Of a stretch of DNA of 19,918 bases, positions 1 to 6,075 are shown in pieces. The stretch covers positions 1 through 19,918 of the forward strand of contig CAUDNY010000014.1 in assembly GCA_958450865.1 (NCBI GenBank). The letters are read 5' to 3'. The stretch's first letter is position 1. Each line of letters begins with the position of its first letter. This DNA comes from an uncultured Collinsella sp. Its GTDB lineage: Bacteria > Actinomycetota > Coriobacteriia > Coriobacteriales > Coriobacteriaceae. Below the pieces are notes generated by a model. That model was given only the letters and a program-made list of their open reading frames with translations. It had not been told where the DNA came from and ran no database searches. The position numbers and the translations under genes were made by a program.

Positions 1-286
1 GGCGGCGCTGCGCCGCAGATCCCACCAGCAAGCACAGATCTTCTTGCACCTCGCCACTTTTGGCTCCAATTCGCACCAAGTCAGGAAGATAGATATCCTC
101 GATCGAGGGCGACGACGTGCGCAGCACACGGCGCTCTTCATCGGGATTAAGGTCCTTCCAGCTGATATAGCCCATCCGCCGGCGCTCGGCGCGCATCATG
201 CGCAGCGCTGAAGCGCCTGTTAGGATTACGGAAGCCGCTAGCTGTTCGCCTGTCGGCTCGTTGCGCCGCTCAATCTTCACTGCCAC
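1..286 (-). CDS. Unknown protein, N-terminal fragment
   Basis: An open frame runs off the window edge: about 95 codons are visible with no stop. It begins VAVKIERRNEPTGEQLAASV and continues with an Arg-rich stretch (MMRAERRRMGYISW) and an acidic stretch (NPDEERR). The start is probably GTG at 286, with GTG at 280 as an alternative; the purine-rich AGGGGTGG just upstream would serve as ribosome-binding site. It begins 11 nt after the comFC stop on the same strand, so it is probably the next gene of the tmk-holB-ricT-comFC operon. I do not recognise the family, and no signal peptide or membrane segment is visible in this part. Coding status is supported by the open frame, spacing and RBS, not by a known domain. 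Confidence 0.6.
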   Translation of the reverse strand, partial: MAVKIERRNEPTGEQLAASVILTGASALRMMRAERRRMGYISWKDLNPDEERRVLRTSSPSIEDIYLPDLVRIGAKSGEVQEDLCLLVGSAAQRR

Positions 287-296
287 AAAACCACCC

Positions 297-1103
297 CTAC
301 CAAACACGTGCGATAGCAAGGCCATCGACTGCCGCAGCGCCGGCACGCTTGAGCTCCGCCGAGGCTGCTGCCATGGTCGCGCCCGTGGTGATAACGTCAT
401 CGATAAGCAGTAGGCGGCGGCCGTGCACGTCCTCAACCGTCTCGTACATGCCTTGGGCACGCTCGCGACGCTCCTCACGACCGAGTTCGCGCTGGTCGCC
501 ATGCCCGTACTTGACGAGGGCATCGAGCAGAGGAACACCCGACAGCTCGCAAAATGGGCGCGCAATGGCCTCCATATGATCAAAACCGCGCCGCCGAAAC
601 GCTGCCGCCGTCGCAGGCACAAACACCACCGCATCCGCACCGGACAGCACACCTCCTAAGCGATCGGGCGCTACGACCTGGGCATGCAGGGCGGTGTCGT
701 AGAGCAGCTCCGCCAGATACGGCGCCAGGCGTCGCTCGCCCGCGTCCTTGTACGCTTTAATGATGCGCGGCAGCGGATGCGCATAGACGGAGCACGCCAG
801 GCAGCGGTCGAGCGCCTCCGCCATTGCCGAGGACGTGCCCTCGACCGAACACTCAGTGCACAGCAAATCCCCAAACGGGGCACCGCATCGGGTGCAGCTA
901 TGACGTGGGTCGATGAGCGTGAGCGCGGCCAGGCAGTCTTGGCAAATAAGCGCACCGGCGCGCTCGCAGCCGGCACATCGTGTTGGCGACAATGCCTCGA
1001 GTGCCTCGCGTGCCGCCCGCTCGGCAAACGGCAGCAATTCGTCCGCAAACGGTAGGGCGCCGGCACCCTGCAGACGGCTCAATTTGTTCAGATGGCTCTT
1101 CAA
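297..1103 (-). CDS. comFC: ComF family phosphoribosyltransferase-like protein
   Basis: A 268-residue ComFC/GntX-type protein. The N-terminal part carries paired zinc-ribbon cysteines (C43/C46, C54/C57, C70/C73, C82/C85). The C-terminal part is a type I phosphoribosyltransferase fold with FVPATAAAFRRRGFDHME (161-178) and the PRPP-binding motif LLLIDDVITTGATM (231-244). In naturally competent bacteria ComFC is needed for uptake or processing of transforming DNA; its enzymatic reaction is unsettled. The start is TTG at 1103, because no ATG lies upstream in frame and AGGGAGGG sits 7 nt before it. That SD is inside an 11-bp hairpin stem, see the separate entry. It follows ricT by 102 nt and precedes an unknown gene by about 11 nt. 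No ComFA or ComEC gene is in the window. Confidence 0.93.
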   Translation of the reverse strand: MKSHLNKLSRLQGAGALPFADELLPFAERAAREALEALSPTRCAGCERAGALICQDCLAALTLIDPRHSCTRCGAPFGDLLCTECSVEGTSSAMAEALDRCLACSVYAHPLPRIIKAYKDAGERRLAPYLAELLYDTALHAQVVAPDRLGGVLSGADAVVFVPATAAAFRRRGFDHMEAIARPFCELSGVPLLDALVKYGHGDQRELGREERRERAQGMYETVEDVHGRRLLLIDDVITTGATMAAASAELKRAGAAAVDGLAIARVW

Positions 1104-1107
1104 GACA

Positions 1108-1141
1108 CAACCCTCCCTACGTTCGGTCGCAGGGAGGGTTG
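1108..1141 (-). promoter_or_regulatory. Hairpin that sequesters the comFC SD
   Basis: Perfect 11-bp arms (1108-1118 and 1131-1141, CAACCCTCCCT/AGGGAGGGTTG) enclose a 12-nt loop. On the minus strand the 3' arm contains AGGGAGGG, the SD of comFC, 7 nt before its TTG start. No T-run follows the stem on the minus strand and only a weak one on the plus strand, so translational control fits better than termination. A second, weaker hairpin (TACCCC/GGGGTA, 1159-1179) lies between it and the ricT stop. Confidence 0.6.
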
Positions 1142-1205
1142 TTGATTCAGCGCTATGGTACCCCGACGCGATTGGGGTAAGGCGGGTTAAATCCGCTCGC
1201 GGGCG

Positions 1206-2906
1206 TTATTCGCCGGCGGGCGGTTGTGGTGCGGCCGAAGACGGGGTCGAGCCCTCGCCACCATCCTGGCGCGGCTTGCGGGAACGGCGACGACGACGGC
1301 GCTTTTGACCCTGGTCGGCCGAGCCCTCGCCACCGCGATCCTCGCGCGGCTCGCGCTCGTCGCGAGCGGCGCCACGCGAAGCCTTGGCAGCCGCTCCCCC
1401 GCCATCTCCGGGACGACGGCGCGTGACCTTGACCTCACCATCCGAGACCTGATCGGCAACGGAGGGCACTGAGGGCTTCTGTTGCGTGCCCGAGGAATGG
1501 CGACGGCGCGGACGCGGCGCGCGCTCATCCTCGCCACGTGACTTGCCGCCCTTGTCGGCAGGCGCATCGGAGGCCGAGGGACCCTTGGAAGCGGCACCGG
1601 TCTCGCGAGCAGCTGCGGCGCGGAAGGCATCCTCGCGCTCCTCGCTCGACAGGTGACGGCGGCGACGACGCGTGGGGTTCATACCACCGCCGCGATTCTG
1701 CTGCTGGGGCTGCTGAACCTCGCGCTCGCGGGAGGCGTTCTTGCCTGCAGCTGCAGCCTCGCCGACATCGCCCGAGCCCGCGCGCTTGCGACGACGACGG
1801 CCACCGGCGGCCTCCTCGGCCTCAGGCGTTGCGGCATTGCCACGGCCCTTTCCGCGGCCACGGCCCTCGCCCTGCCCCTGACCGGCGCGAGCATCGGAAT
1901 CGGCATCGCGACGACGGCGCTTGGGCATCGACGTACCGGCCAGACGGTCGGCGCTCGACAGGCCATCGCCCACGTCGACGCCGTTCTCGCGGTCGAGCTC
2001 CATGAGCGCCAGGCGCATCTCGGGCGACTCGATGCGCTCGAGCACGTCGCGCGTCACGCAGTCGGGGCGGCAGTTGCAGCCCTGCTCGGCGGCCTTCTTT
2101 TTGCAGCCCTCCGAGCAGGTCATATCGGCCAGGTTGACCTTAAAGACCTTGCCGTTCTCCAGGCGCAGCACCAGCTGCTCACGCGGCGTGTCATATTCCT
2201 GAATACGCGCCTTGCCGAGCGGCGTATCGATGAGCGTCTTCTTTTTGGGCGCACGGCTCTTAAAGTCCTTGTACGCTTCGAACTCATAGCGCAGGCAGCA
2301 CATCAGGCGGCCGCAAACGCCGCTGATCTTGGAGGAATTGAGCGGCAGGTCCTGCTCTTTTGCCATGCGGATCGAGACGGGCTCAAACTGTCCGCCAAAG
2401 CGCGTGCAACAGAGCTCCTGGCCGCACTGGGCATAGCCGCCCACCAGGCGAGTCTCGTCGCGCACGCCGATCTGGCGCATGTCGACGCGAATGTGCAGCG
2501 TCGAGGACAGATCCTTGACGAGCTGGCGAAAATCGACGCGCTCCTCGGCCGCAAAGTAGAACACGGCCTTCTCGCCGCCAAACAGGTACTCGACGCCGAC
2601 CGGCTTCATCTCGAGGTCGAGTTCTTTGACCAGACGGCGGAAATCGACCATGGCCTCGTCGCCCTGGATGGCAAGATCGTCGGCAAGCTGCAGGTCAATG
2701 TCGCTCGCCACGCGCAGCACGGGCTTGAGCGGCTGACCGATCTCGTCTTGCGGCACCTCGAAGGGATCGGCCGTAACCAAGCCGATCTCGGTTCCGCGCT
2801 CGGTGGAGCAAATGGCATAATCGGCCTCGAGGATATCCAGGTCCTGCGGGTCAAACCACAGGTCGCGCGAGGCGTAGGTAAACTTAACGGGTACGACTAA
2901 CGGCAT
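1206..2906 (-). CDS. ricT: PSP1/RicT (YaaT) family protein with long Arg-rich tail
   Basis: A 566-residue protein. Residues 1-290 match the PSP1/YaaT core, with CGQELCCTRFG (161-171), GVCGRLMCCLRYE (197-209) and an extra cysteine cluster C264, C268, C277, C279, C283. In Bacillus subtilis RicT works with RicA and RicF in a [4Fe-4S]-binding complex that affects RNase Y-dependent mRNA processing; the cysteines here are consistent with metal or cluster binding. From about residue 325 the protein becomes a low-complexity tail of some 240 residues rich in R, K, E, G and A, with repeated arginine blocks (KRRRRD, GGRRRRKR, TRRRRRH, KRRRRRRSRKPR). The tail is probably disordered and may bind RNA (inference). 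The Bacillus protein is about 275 aa. ATG 2904-2906 overlaps the holB stop by 10 nt, which suggests translational coupling. Confidence 0.93.
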   Translation of the reverse strand: MPLVVPVKFTYASRDLWFDPQDLDILEADYAICSTERGTEIGLVTADPFEVPQDEIGQPLKPVLRVASDIDLQLADDLAIQGDEAMVDFRRLVKELDLEMKPVGVEYLFGGEKAVFYFAAEERVDFRQLVKDLSSTLHIRVDMRQIGVRDETRLVGGYAQCGQELCCTRFGGQFEPVSIRMAKEQDLPLNSSKISGVCGRLMCCLRYEFEAYKDFKSRAPKKKTLIDTPLGKARIQEYDTPREQLVLRLENGKVFKVNLADMTCSEGCKKKAAEQGCNCRPDCVTRDVLERIESPEMRLALMELDRENGVDVGDGLSSADRLAGTSMPKRRRRDADSDARAGQGQGEGRGRGKGRGNAATPEAEEAAGGRRRRKRAGSGDVGEAAAAGKNASREREVQQPQQQNRGGGMNPTRRRRRHLSSEEREDAFRAAAARETGAASKGPSASDAPADKGGKSRGEDERAPRPRRRHSSGTQQKPSVPSVADQVSDGEVKVTRRRPGDGGGAAAKASRGAARDEREPREDRGGEGSADQGQKRRRRRRSRKPRQDGGEGSTPSSAAPQPPAGE

Positions 2907-4024
2907 TTCAGTGCCTTCCTGATATCGAACAGCATGACCTCGATGGCCAGCTGGGGAGTAACGTTTCTGGCGATGTTGCGCTCGGCGGTCGCGACCGCCT
3001 CGAGCGCCTGGGTGGCACCCGCAACATTGGTCGCGGCGGCAAGCCGACCGATCGTGTCGCGCACATCCTCGTTCACCACGTCGGCCGCCTCGTCCTGAAG
3101 TGTCAGCAGCACGTCGCGCATGAGCGTCCGCGCGCTCGCCAGCGCTTCCATGATACCCGAACGCTCGCGCGCGTTGAGTTCGCGCTTGTTGCGGTCCTCA
3201 AGCTGCTTCAATGCTCCACGCGACAGGTAGTCGGCGTTTTGCTCGAGTACCTTTTCCTGCGTGGACTTGACCTCGGCGAGCGGCGCCTTAACGGCGACGA
3301 TGAGCGACTTGGCGCGACTGAGCACGTCGGCCTCGTCGGCGGCAATGAGTGCGTCGATGGCACGGACCATCTGACGGCGGGCGTCTTGGCGCTCGGCGCT
3401 CTTAAGAAACTCGATGCCGCGTGTGGGGCTTCCCGCCACGGCGACCGCCATGCGGCAACGCGCAGGGTCCTGACCGGTGGCGCGGCTCACGGCCTGCGCG
3501 GCGACGGCGGGCGATACCAGCCGAAACGGCACGCACTGGCAACGACTCACGATAGTGGGCAGCATCACGTCGGCCGAGGTACCCAACAGGATGAACATGA
3601 CGCCCTCGGGCGGCTCCTCGAGCGTTTTGAGCAGCGCGTTGGCGGTATTGGCGCGCAGCTGCTCGGCACGGTCGATGATGTAGACCTTTGCCTTGGCGCG
3701 GATGGGCGCCAGCGGCACGTCATCGAGCAGCTCGCGGGTCTGGGCAATGAGGTAACCCGTGGCGCTCTCGGGCGTGTAATAGTGCACGTCGGGGTGCGTA
3801 TGGCGGGCGACGCGCACGCAGCTGTCGCATGCGCCGCAGCCGTCCTGCTCGCACAGGAAGGCTTGGGCGAGCGCCCACGCGGCGTCGAGCTTGCCGGCGC
3901 CGGGAGCGCCCAAAAACAGGTAGGCGTGCGATGCGCGGCCGCTAGCAACGGCGTTGGTCAAAAAATCGCGCACGCGCTGTTGGGTGTCGAGCTTGGCCAG
4001 CAGGCTTGTCTGAGCGGGGGCCAT
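2897..4024 (-). CDS. holB: DNA polymerase III delta-prime subunit
   Basis: A 375-residue clamp-loader AAA+ subunit. Walker A is GAPGAGKL (39-46): the usual S/T after Lys is Leu, consistent with delta-prime subunits being poor or inactive ATPases. A zinc module has C58, C63, C66 and C69. Walker B-like VYIIDRAEQL (114-123) is followed by NTANALLKTLEEPP and the SRC motif (160-162), which in this family supplies the arginine finger for a neighbouring subunit. The start is ATG 4024, four bases after the tmk stop begins, with AAGGAGG at 4034-4040 and a 9-nt spacer. An in-frame ATG at 4063 inside tmk lacks such an SD. The order tmk-holB-ricT matches Firmicutes, where holB also sits between tmk and yaaT. 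Confidence 0.94.
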   Translation of the reverse strand: MAPAQTSLLAKLDTQQRVRDFLTNAVASGRASHAYLFLGAPGAGKLDAAWALAQAFLCEQDGCGACDSCVRVARHTHPDVHYYTPESATGYLIAQTRELLDDVPLAPIRAKAKVYIIDRAEQLRANTANALLKTLEEPPEGVMFILLGTSADVMLPTIVSRCQCVPFRLVSPAVAAQAVSRATGQDPARCRMAVAVAGSPTRGIEFLKSAERQDARRQMVRAIDALIAADEADVLSRAKSLIVAVKAPLAEVKSTQEKVLEQNADYLSRGALKQLEDRNKRELNARERSGIMEALASARTLMRDVLLTLQDEAADVVNEDVRDTIGRLAAATNVAGATQALEAVATAERNIARNVTPQLAIEVMLFDIRKALKCR

Positions 4025-4025
4025 G

Positions 4026-4709
4026 TTACTCGGCCTCCTTGGCAAGCGCGGCGGCGACGGCATCTTGCGGAATGTCGAGACCGTACGCGCGAACCTGTTC
4101 GACCGTCTTCTCGAAGACTTCCTCGATGGTCGCGGTGGCGTCGATGAGCTTTACGCGGGCGGGTTCCTCGGCAGCAATTGCGCAAAAGCCCTGGTAGACA
4201 CGCTCCTGGAATGCCATGCCTTTTGCCTCCATGCGATCTGCCGCGCCACGGGCGGCCATGCGCAACGCCGCCTGCTCGGGCGTGATGTGGTAGACGAGTG
4301 TGAGCGCCGGGTGCGTACCGGCGACGGCCAGGTTGTTGGCATCGCGCACCATCTGGCGATCGAGGCCGTCGGCAAACGCCTGGTAGCAGGTTGTGGAATC
4401 GTAGAAGCGGTCACACAGTACCACCTTGCCGACAGCAAGGGCGGGTGCGATGACCTCGTGCACCAACTGGGCGCGCGCTGCCTCGTAGAGCAGCAACTCG
4501 CAGGTGTCGCCCATCGCCGTATTGGCGGGGTCGAGCAACAGAGCACGGATCTTTTCGCTGATGGCAGTGCCGCCCGGTTCGCGCAGGCTCACAACCTGGT
4601 GGCCAGCGAGCTCGAGCGCACGGGCGAGCAGGTGCGCCTGCGTGGACTTGCCGGCACCGTCGACGCCCTCGAGCGTGATAAAGCTATGTTGAGCAGGCTC
4701 AAAAGCCAT
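4026..4709 (-). CDS. tmk: Thymidylate kinase
   Basis: A 227-residue dTMP kinase (dTMP + ATP to dTDP + ADP), cytoplasmic, in dTTP synthesis. Visible motifs are the P-loop EGVDGAGKST (14-23), LREPGGT (42-48), DRFYDST (100-106) and a LID region around AADRMEAKG (157-164). Length is close to the family's usual 200-230. The start is ATG 4709, with GGAAGGGG about 8 nt upstream. It appears to be the first gene of the operon tmk-holB-ricT-comFC: the 240 bases upstream are non-coding and the next gene diverges. Confidence 0.96.
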   Translation of the reverse strand: MAFEPAQHSFITLEGVDGAGKSTQAHLLARALELAGHQVVSLREPGGTAISEKIRALLLDPANTAMGDTCELLLYEAARAQLVHEVIAPALAVGKVVLCDRFYDSTTCYQAFADGLDRQMVRDANNLAVAGTHPALTLVYHITPEQAALRMAARGAADRMEAKGMAFQERVYQGFCAIAAEEPARVKLIDATATIEEVFEKTVEQVRAYGLDIPQDAVAAALAKEAE

Positions 4710-4759
4710 GGGCGCAGCCCCTTCCTACAAGGCGCGTAAATGCGAGTTACAGCAACCAA

Positions 4760-4796
4760 GCCATGATACCCCAGTGCTCGGCACGTCCCCAATGGC
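4760..4796. repeat. Small imperfect palindrome with GTCCCC core
   Basis: Outer arms GCCAT/ATGGC (4760-4764, 4792-4796) and inner arms GTGC/GCAC (4774-4777, 4781-4784) flank a TCG turn, with GTCCCC between the 3' arms. The arms are short, so chance is possible. It is listed because it resembles the stronger GGGAC/GTCCC palindromes nearby. Confidence 0.3.
4763..4792 (-). promoter_or_regulatory. Possible promoter of the tmk operon
   Basis: On the minus strand TTGGGG (4787-4792) and TATCAT (4763-4768) are 18 nt apart, 54 nt or more before the tmk ATG. The hexamers are weak matches to the sigma-70 consensus. The overlap with a palindrome also leaves room for another reading. Confidence 0.3.
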
Positions 4797-4812
4797 TAAA
4801 GGCGCCTTTCCA

Positions 4813-4881
4813 AAGTTGCGGTGAAATAGGGACTGATTGAAGCTCTGAGACCGCCAAACAGTCCCTATTTCACCGCAACTT
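4813..4881. repeat. Perfect 22-bp inverted repeat
   Basis: Arms 4813-4834 and 4860-4881 are exact reverse complements; each contains GTTGCGGTGAAATAGGGACT or its complement. The spacer is 25 nt. There is no T-run on either side, so it is not a standard terminator. It lies in the spacer between divergent tmk and the zinc-ribbon gene, ending 25 bp before the latter's -10 box. The inner end carries GGGAC/GTCCC, as do other intergenic palindromes here. It could be a REP/REPIN-like element or a MITE remnant (inference). Confidence 0.85.
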
Positions 4882-4906
4882 ATGATGGGGAATTTTGGAT
4901 GCTGGG

Positions 4907-4912
4907 TATAAT
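4907..4912 (+). promoter_or_regulatory. -10 box of the zinc-ribbon gene
   Basis: A perfect TATAAT lies 37 nt before the chosen ATG (4950), in TGGGTATAAT, close to an extended -10. No good -35 hexamer is visible at 16-18 nt upstream (GATGGG at the 17-nt position). Confidence 0.55.
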
Positions 4913-4949
4913 CGTCGTATTGCATTGAAATGTGGCGAAAGGAGTGGCA

Positions 4950-5933
4950 ATGTCTCGGTATTGCGCCTCGTGCGGCAAGCTTCTTGCAGATAATGCCAAG
5001 TTCTGCACCTCGTGCGGTGCACCCGTTGAGCAAACAGTCGCGAGCGATAGCCAGCCCGCTTTTGAGCAGACCGGTTCCCTCGATACGCCGCAAGCCAAGG
5101 CGGACGACCCCCTCGCCTATCGACCCGACCCCGCCGCAAGCCCCGCGGCCGTCGAGACCACGCAGCGCATACCCGTCGCGAGCGGCTCGCCCCAACAGCA
5201 GCCGGCTCCCGCATACGCGCCCGCTTCGCCACAGACCCCCGCTCCCAAAAAGAGCGGCACCGGGCCGCTTATCGCCGTTATCGTTGTGCTGGTGGCGATC
5301 ATCATCGCCCTGGTCGTTTTCTTTGTGATCAAGCCTTTCGACAACGCCGCCACGCAGACGACTGCCGAGGTAGCTAAGCTGCACCATGACGTCGACGACG
5401 ATGACCTAAAGCCTCTCGGCGATCCCAACAGCCTGTACGACGATGATGACGATGACGACGAGGATGGCGGCGAAGCAACGCTCTCCGAGCAGAACCTCTA
5501 CCGCCGACTGAGCGAATACTACGACTTGCTCGAAGACCTCGACAACTACGTCCGTGGCTGCGCGCAGAACTTCAACGGCAGCTATCTGGAAGAAGATCGC
5601 ACCACCCGTCAAAATCTCGCCGACGTCGCCGAGCGCACAGAGGACACCATCGAGCAGTATTACGACATCGTCGAGGACCTGGACGTCCCGACGAGCTCCA
5701 AGAACTACAGTTCCTGGAAGGACATCATCGCCCTGTACGACGACCTGGATCACCGCATTGACGCAATCTGTGATGCCTGGGAGATCAGCCTGAAATACGC
5801 CAAGCCTGCGGACCACAAGAATGAGATCGTGGCGCCGCTGTCGCGCGACAACGTGGCGGGCACCAATGACAATAAGTATCGCCTAGACTTTGAGGAGCGC
5901 TATCCCGGCGCCAAACCCGTCGAAGTGAACTAG
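4950..5933 (+). CDS. Zinc-ribbon, single-pass membrane protein, function unknown
   Basis: A 327-residue protein. An N-terminal zinc ribbon has CxxC pairs (C5/C8, C19/C22; YCASCGK, FCTSCGA). It is followed by a Pro/Ala/Gln-rich linker (about 30-102), one hydrophobic segment LIAVIVVLVAIIIALVVFFV (107-126), an acidic stretch with seven consecutive Asp (164-170), and a helical, acidic C-terminal domain (about 176-290). With no signal peptide and a cytosolic-type ribbon, the N terminus is probably inside and the C-terminal domain outside (inference). The start is ATG 4950, with AAAGGAG ending 5 nt upstream; GTG 4932 is an alternative adding 6 residues. It is monocistronic, flanked by a palindrome on each side, and convergent with topA. 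Zinc-ribbon plus TM proteins are common in gut Actinobacteria and Firmicutes, but I know of no function for this one. Confidence 0.88.
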   Translation: MSRYCASCGKLLADNAKFCTSCGAPVEQTVASDSQPAFEQTGSLDTPQAKADDPLAYRPDPAASPAAVETTQRIPVASGSPQQQPAPAYAPASPQTPAPKKSGTGPLIAVIVVLVAIIIALVVFFVIKPFDNAATQTTAEVAKLHHDVDDDDLKPLGDPNSLYDDDDDDDEDGGEATLSEQNLYRRLSEYYDLLEDLDNYVRGCAQNFNGSYLEEDRTTRQNLADVAERTEDTIEQYYDIVEDLDVPTSSKNYSSWKDIIALYDDLDHRIDAICDAWEISLKYAKPADHKNEIVAPLSRDNVAGTNDNKYRLDFEERYPGAKPVEVN

Positions 5934-5951
5934 CGCTTTGTCGTTCCCGAG

Positions 5952-6009
5952 CCGGCAGTTAGGGACGTTCCTAAACTGCCGGCAGAAAAGGAACGTCCCT
6001 AACTGCCGG
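5952..6009. repeat. Perfect 20-bp inverted repeat with a third repeat unit in the loop
   Basis: Arms 5952-5971 and 5990-6009 are exact complements (CCGGCAGTTAGGGACGTTCC and its complement). The 18-nt loop holds another AACTGCCGG (5974-5982), so CCGGCAGTT at 5952-5960 can pair with either copy and two folds compete. The loop also contains the palindrome CTGCCGGCAG. It lies between the zinc-ribbon stop (5933) and the bidirectional terminator. It carries the GGGAC/GTCCC core. It may add to termination, but there is no adjacent T-run of its own. Confidence 0.85.
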
Positions 6010-6013
6010 TCAA

Positions 6014-6053
6014 AAAAAACGAGCGAGGATCGTGGGGTCCTCGCTCGTTTTTT
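6014..6053. terminator. Bidirectional intrinsic terminator
   Basis: A stem ACGAGCGAGGA/TCCTCGCTCGT with loop TCGTGGGG is extended by A-runs on the left (6012-6019) and T-runs on the right (6048-6053). It therefore works on both strands, ending the zinc-ribbon gene (plus) and topA (minus). Confidence 0.93.
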
Positions 6054-6075
6054 AGGCAATGTTTCGACCGCGCCG

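Noticed and set aside
1108..1141. Reading the comFC-leader hairpin as an intrinsic terminator of ricT
   Set aside because: No T-run on the minus strand after the stem, and the arm contains the comFC SD.
1653..2900. Plus-strand open frame of 415 codons opposite ricT
   Set aside because: Antisense shadow of a GC-rich gene; Ala/Leu/Arg-rich translation without domains, while the minus strand gives a clear PSP1 core.
4025..4063. Upstream ATG for holB giving 13 extra residues (MPSPPRLPRRPSN)
   Set aside because: Lies inside tmk without an SD; the ATG at 4024 has a strong AAGGAGG.
4725..5387. Minus-strand open frame of 220 codons across the zinc-ribbon gene and the 22-bp palindrome
   Set aside because: Runs through the palindrome and promoter; Gly/Arg-rich nonsense opposite a gene with zinc ribbon, TM and SD.
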